Of a stretch of DNA of 5,213 bases, positions 5,105 through 5,213 are shown one piece after another. Position numbers and translations under genes: made by a program. A model generated the notes under the pieces. That model searched no databases. It saw nothing but the letters and a program-made list of their open reading frames with translations, and had not been told where the DNA came from. Within the stretch, counting starts at the first letter, position 1. Each line of letters opens with the position of its first letter. This DNA comes from Desulfobacterales bacterium (GTDB lineage: Bacteria > Desulfobacterota > DSM-4660 > Desulfatiglandales > Desulfatiglandaceae): NCBI GenBank assembly GCA_022013615.1, contig JAKLQB010000589.1:1-5213 (forward strand), given 5' to 3'.

Positions 5105-5213
5105 ACTACAGACCCCGTTATTTGATCTAAGAACTAGGTCCGATTTTTGGACACCATCCTCATCATAATGGCTATATGGAGCCAAATTGAGGAATTGTGA
5201 ATTTAGGGATTGA
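5105..5213 (-). other. Region upstream of msrB-msrA
   Basis: This should hold the minus-strand promoter, but I see no convincing -35/-10 pair. TATGAT (5167-5162 on the minus strand) is a possible -10 without a good partner. A small GGCT/AGCC hairpin lies next to it. No gene is apparent up to the window edge. Confidence 0.3.

Noticed and set aside
4655..5125. 156-codon open frame on the plus strand
   Set aside because: It is antisense to the MsrB domain, whose catalytic and zinc motifs are intact on the other strand.

Overview
The window looks like part of the chromosome of an anaerobic, selenocysteine-using bacterium, most likely a Desulfobacterota (former Deltaproteobacteria) member. This is an inference. 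It rests on two genes that each carry an in-frame TGA at a catalytic chalcogen position followed by a bacterial SECIS-type hairpin, and on the gene content and intergenic repeats. No 16S rRNA or other marker gene is present.

Layout. (1) 2-328, plus strand: the C-terminal half of a MerB-like (alkylmercury lyase family) protein. Its TGA at 179-181 falls where MerB has its second catalytic cysteine, and a hairpin with a GGUC loop follows. (2) 329-588: non-coding, with weak regulatory candidates. (3) 589-1913, plus: a four-helix membrane protein and a cation diffusion facilitator (CDF) metal exporter, tightly coupled. (4) 1951-2373, plus: the decayed end of a HigB/RelE-like toxin overlapping an intact XRE/HigA-like antitoxin. 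(5) 2374-2849: non-coding, with a 12-bp tandem repeat, a 124-bp imperfect inverted repeat and a promoter candidate. (6) 2850-3785, plus: an unrecognised four-helix membrane protein and a YjbQ/UPF0047 protein. (7) 3786-3934: a convergent intergenic gap with a short direct repeat. (8) 3935-5104, minus: one long reading frame joining an MsrB domain to an MsrA domain through an in-frame TGA at 4522-4520, which lies at the catalytic position of the MsrA GCFW motif. Conventional gene calling would split this gene into 'msrB' and a truncated 'msrA'. (9) 5105-5213: short upstream region.

The genes suggest two themes: handling of soft metals (MerB-like protein, CDF exporter) and repair of oxidised methionine (MsrB-MsrA). 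In both, selenocysteine appears to supply the reactive group. In each case the apical loop begins 19 nt after the UGA, close to the spacing of E. coli fdhF as I remember it. This shared geometry, at positions where Cys is otherwise catalytic, argues strongly for recoding over nonsense mutation. No selenocysteine machinery genes (selA, selB, selC, selD) lie in the window.
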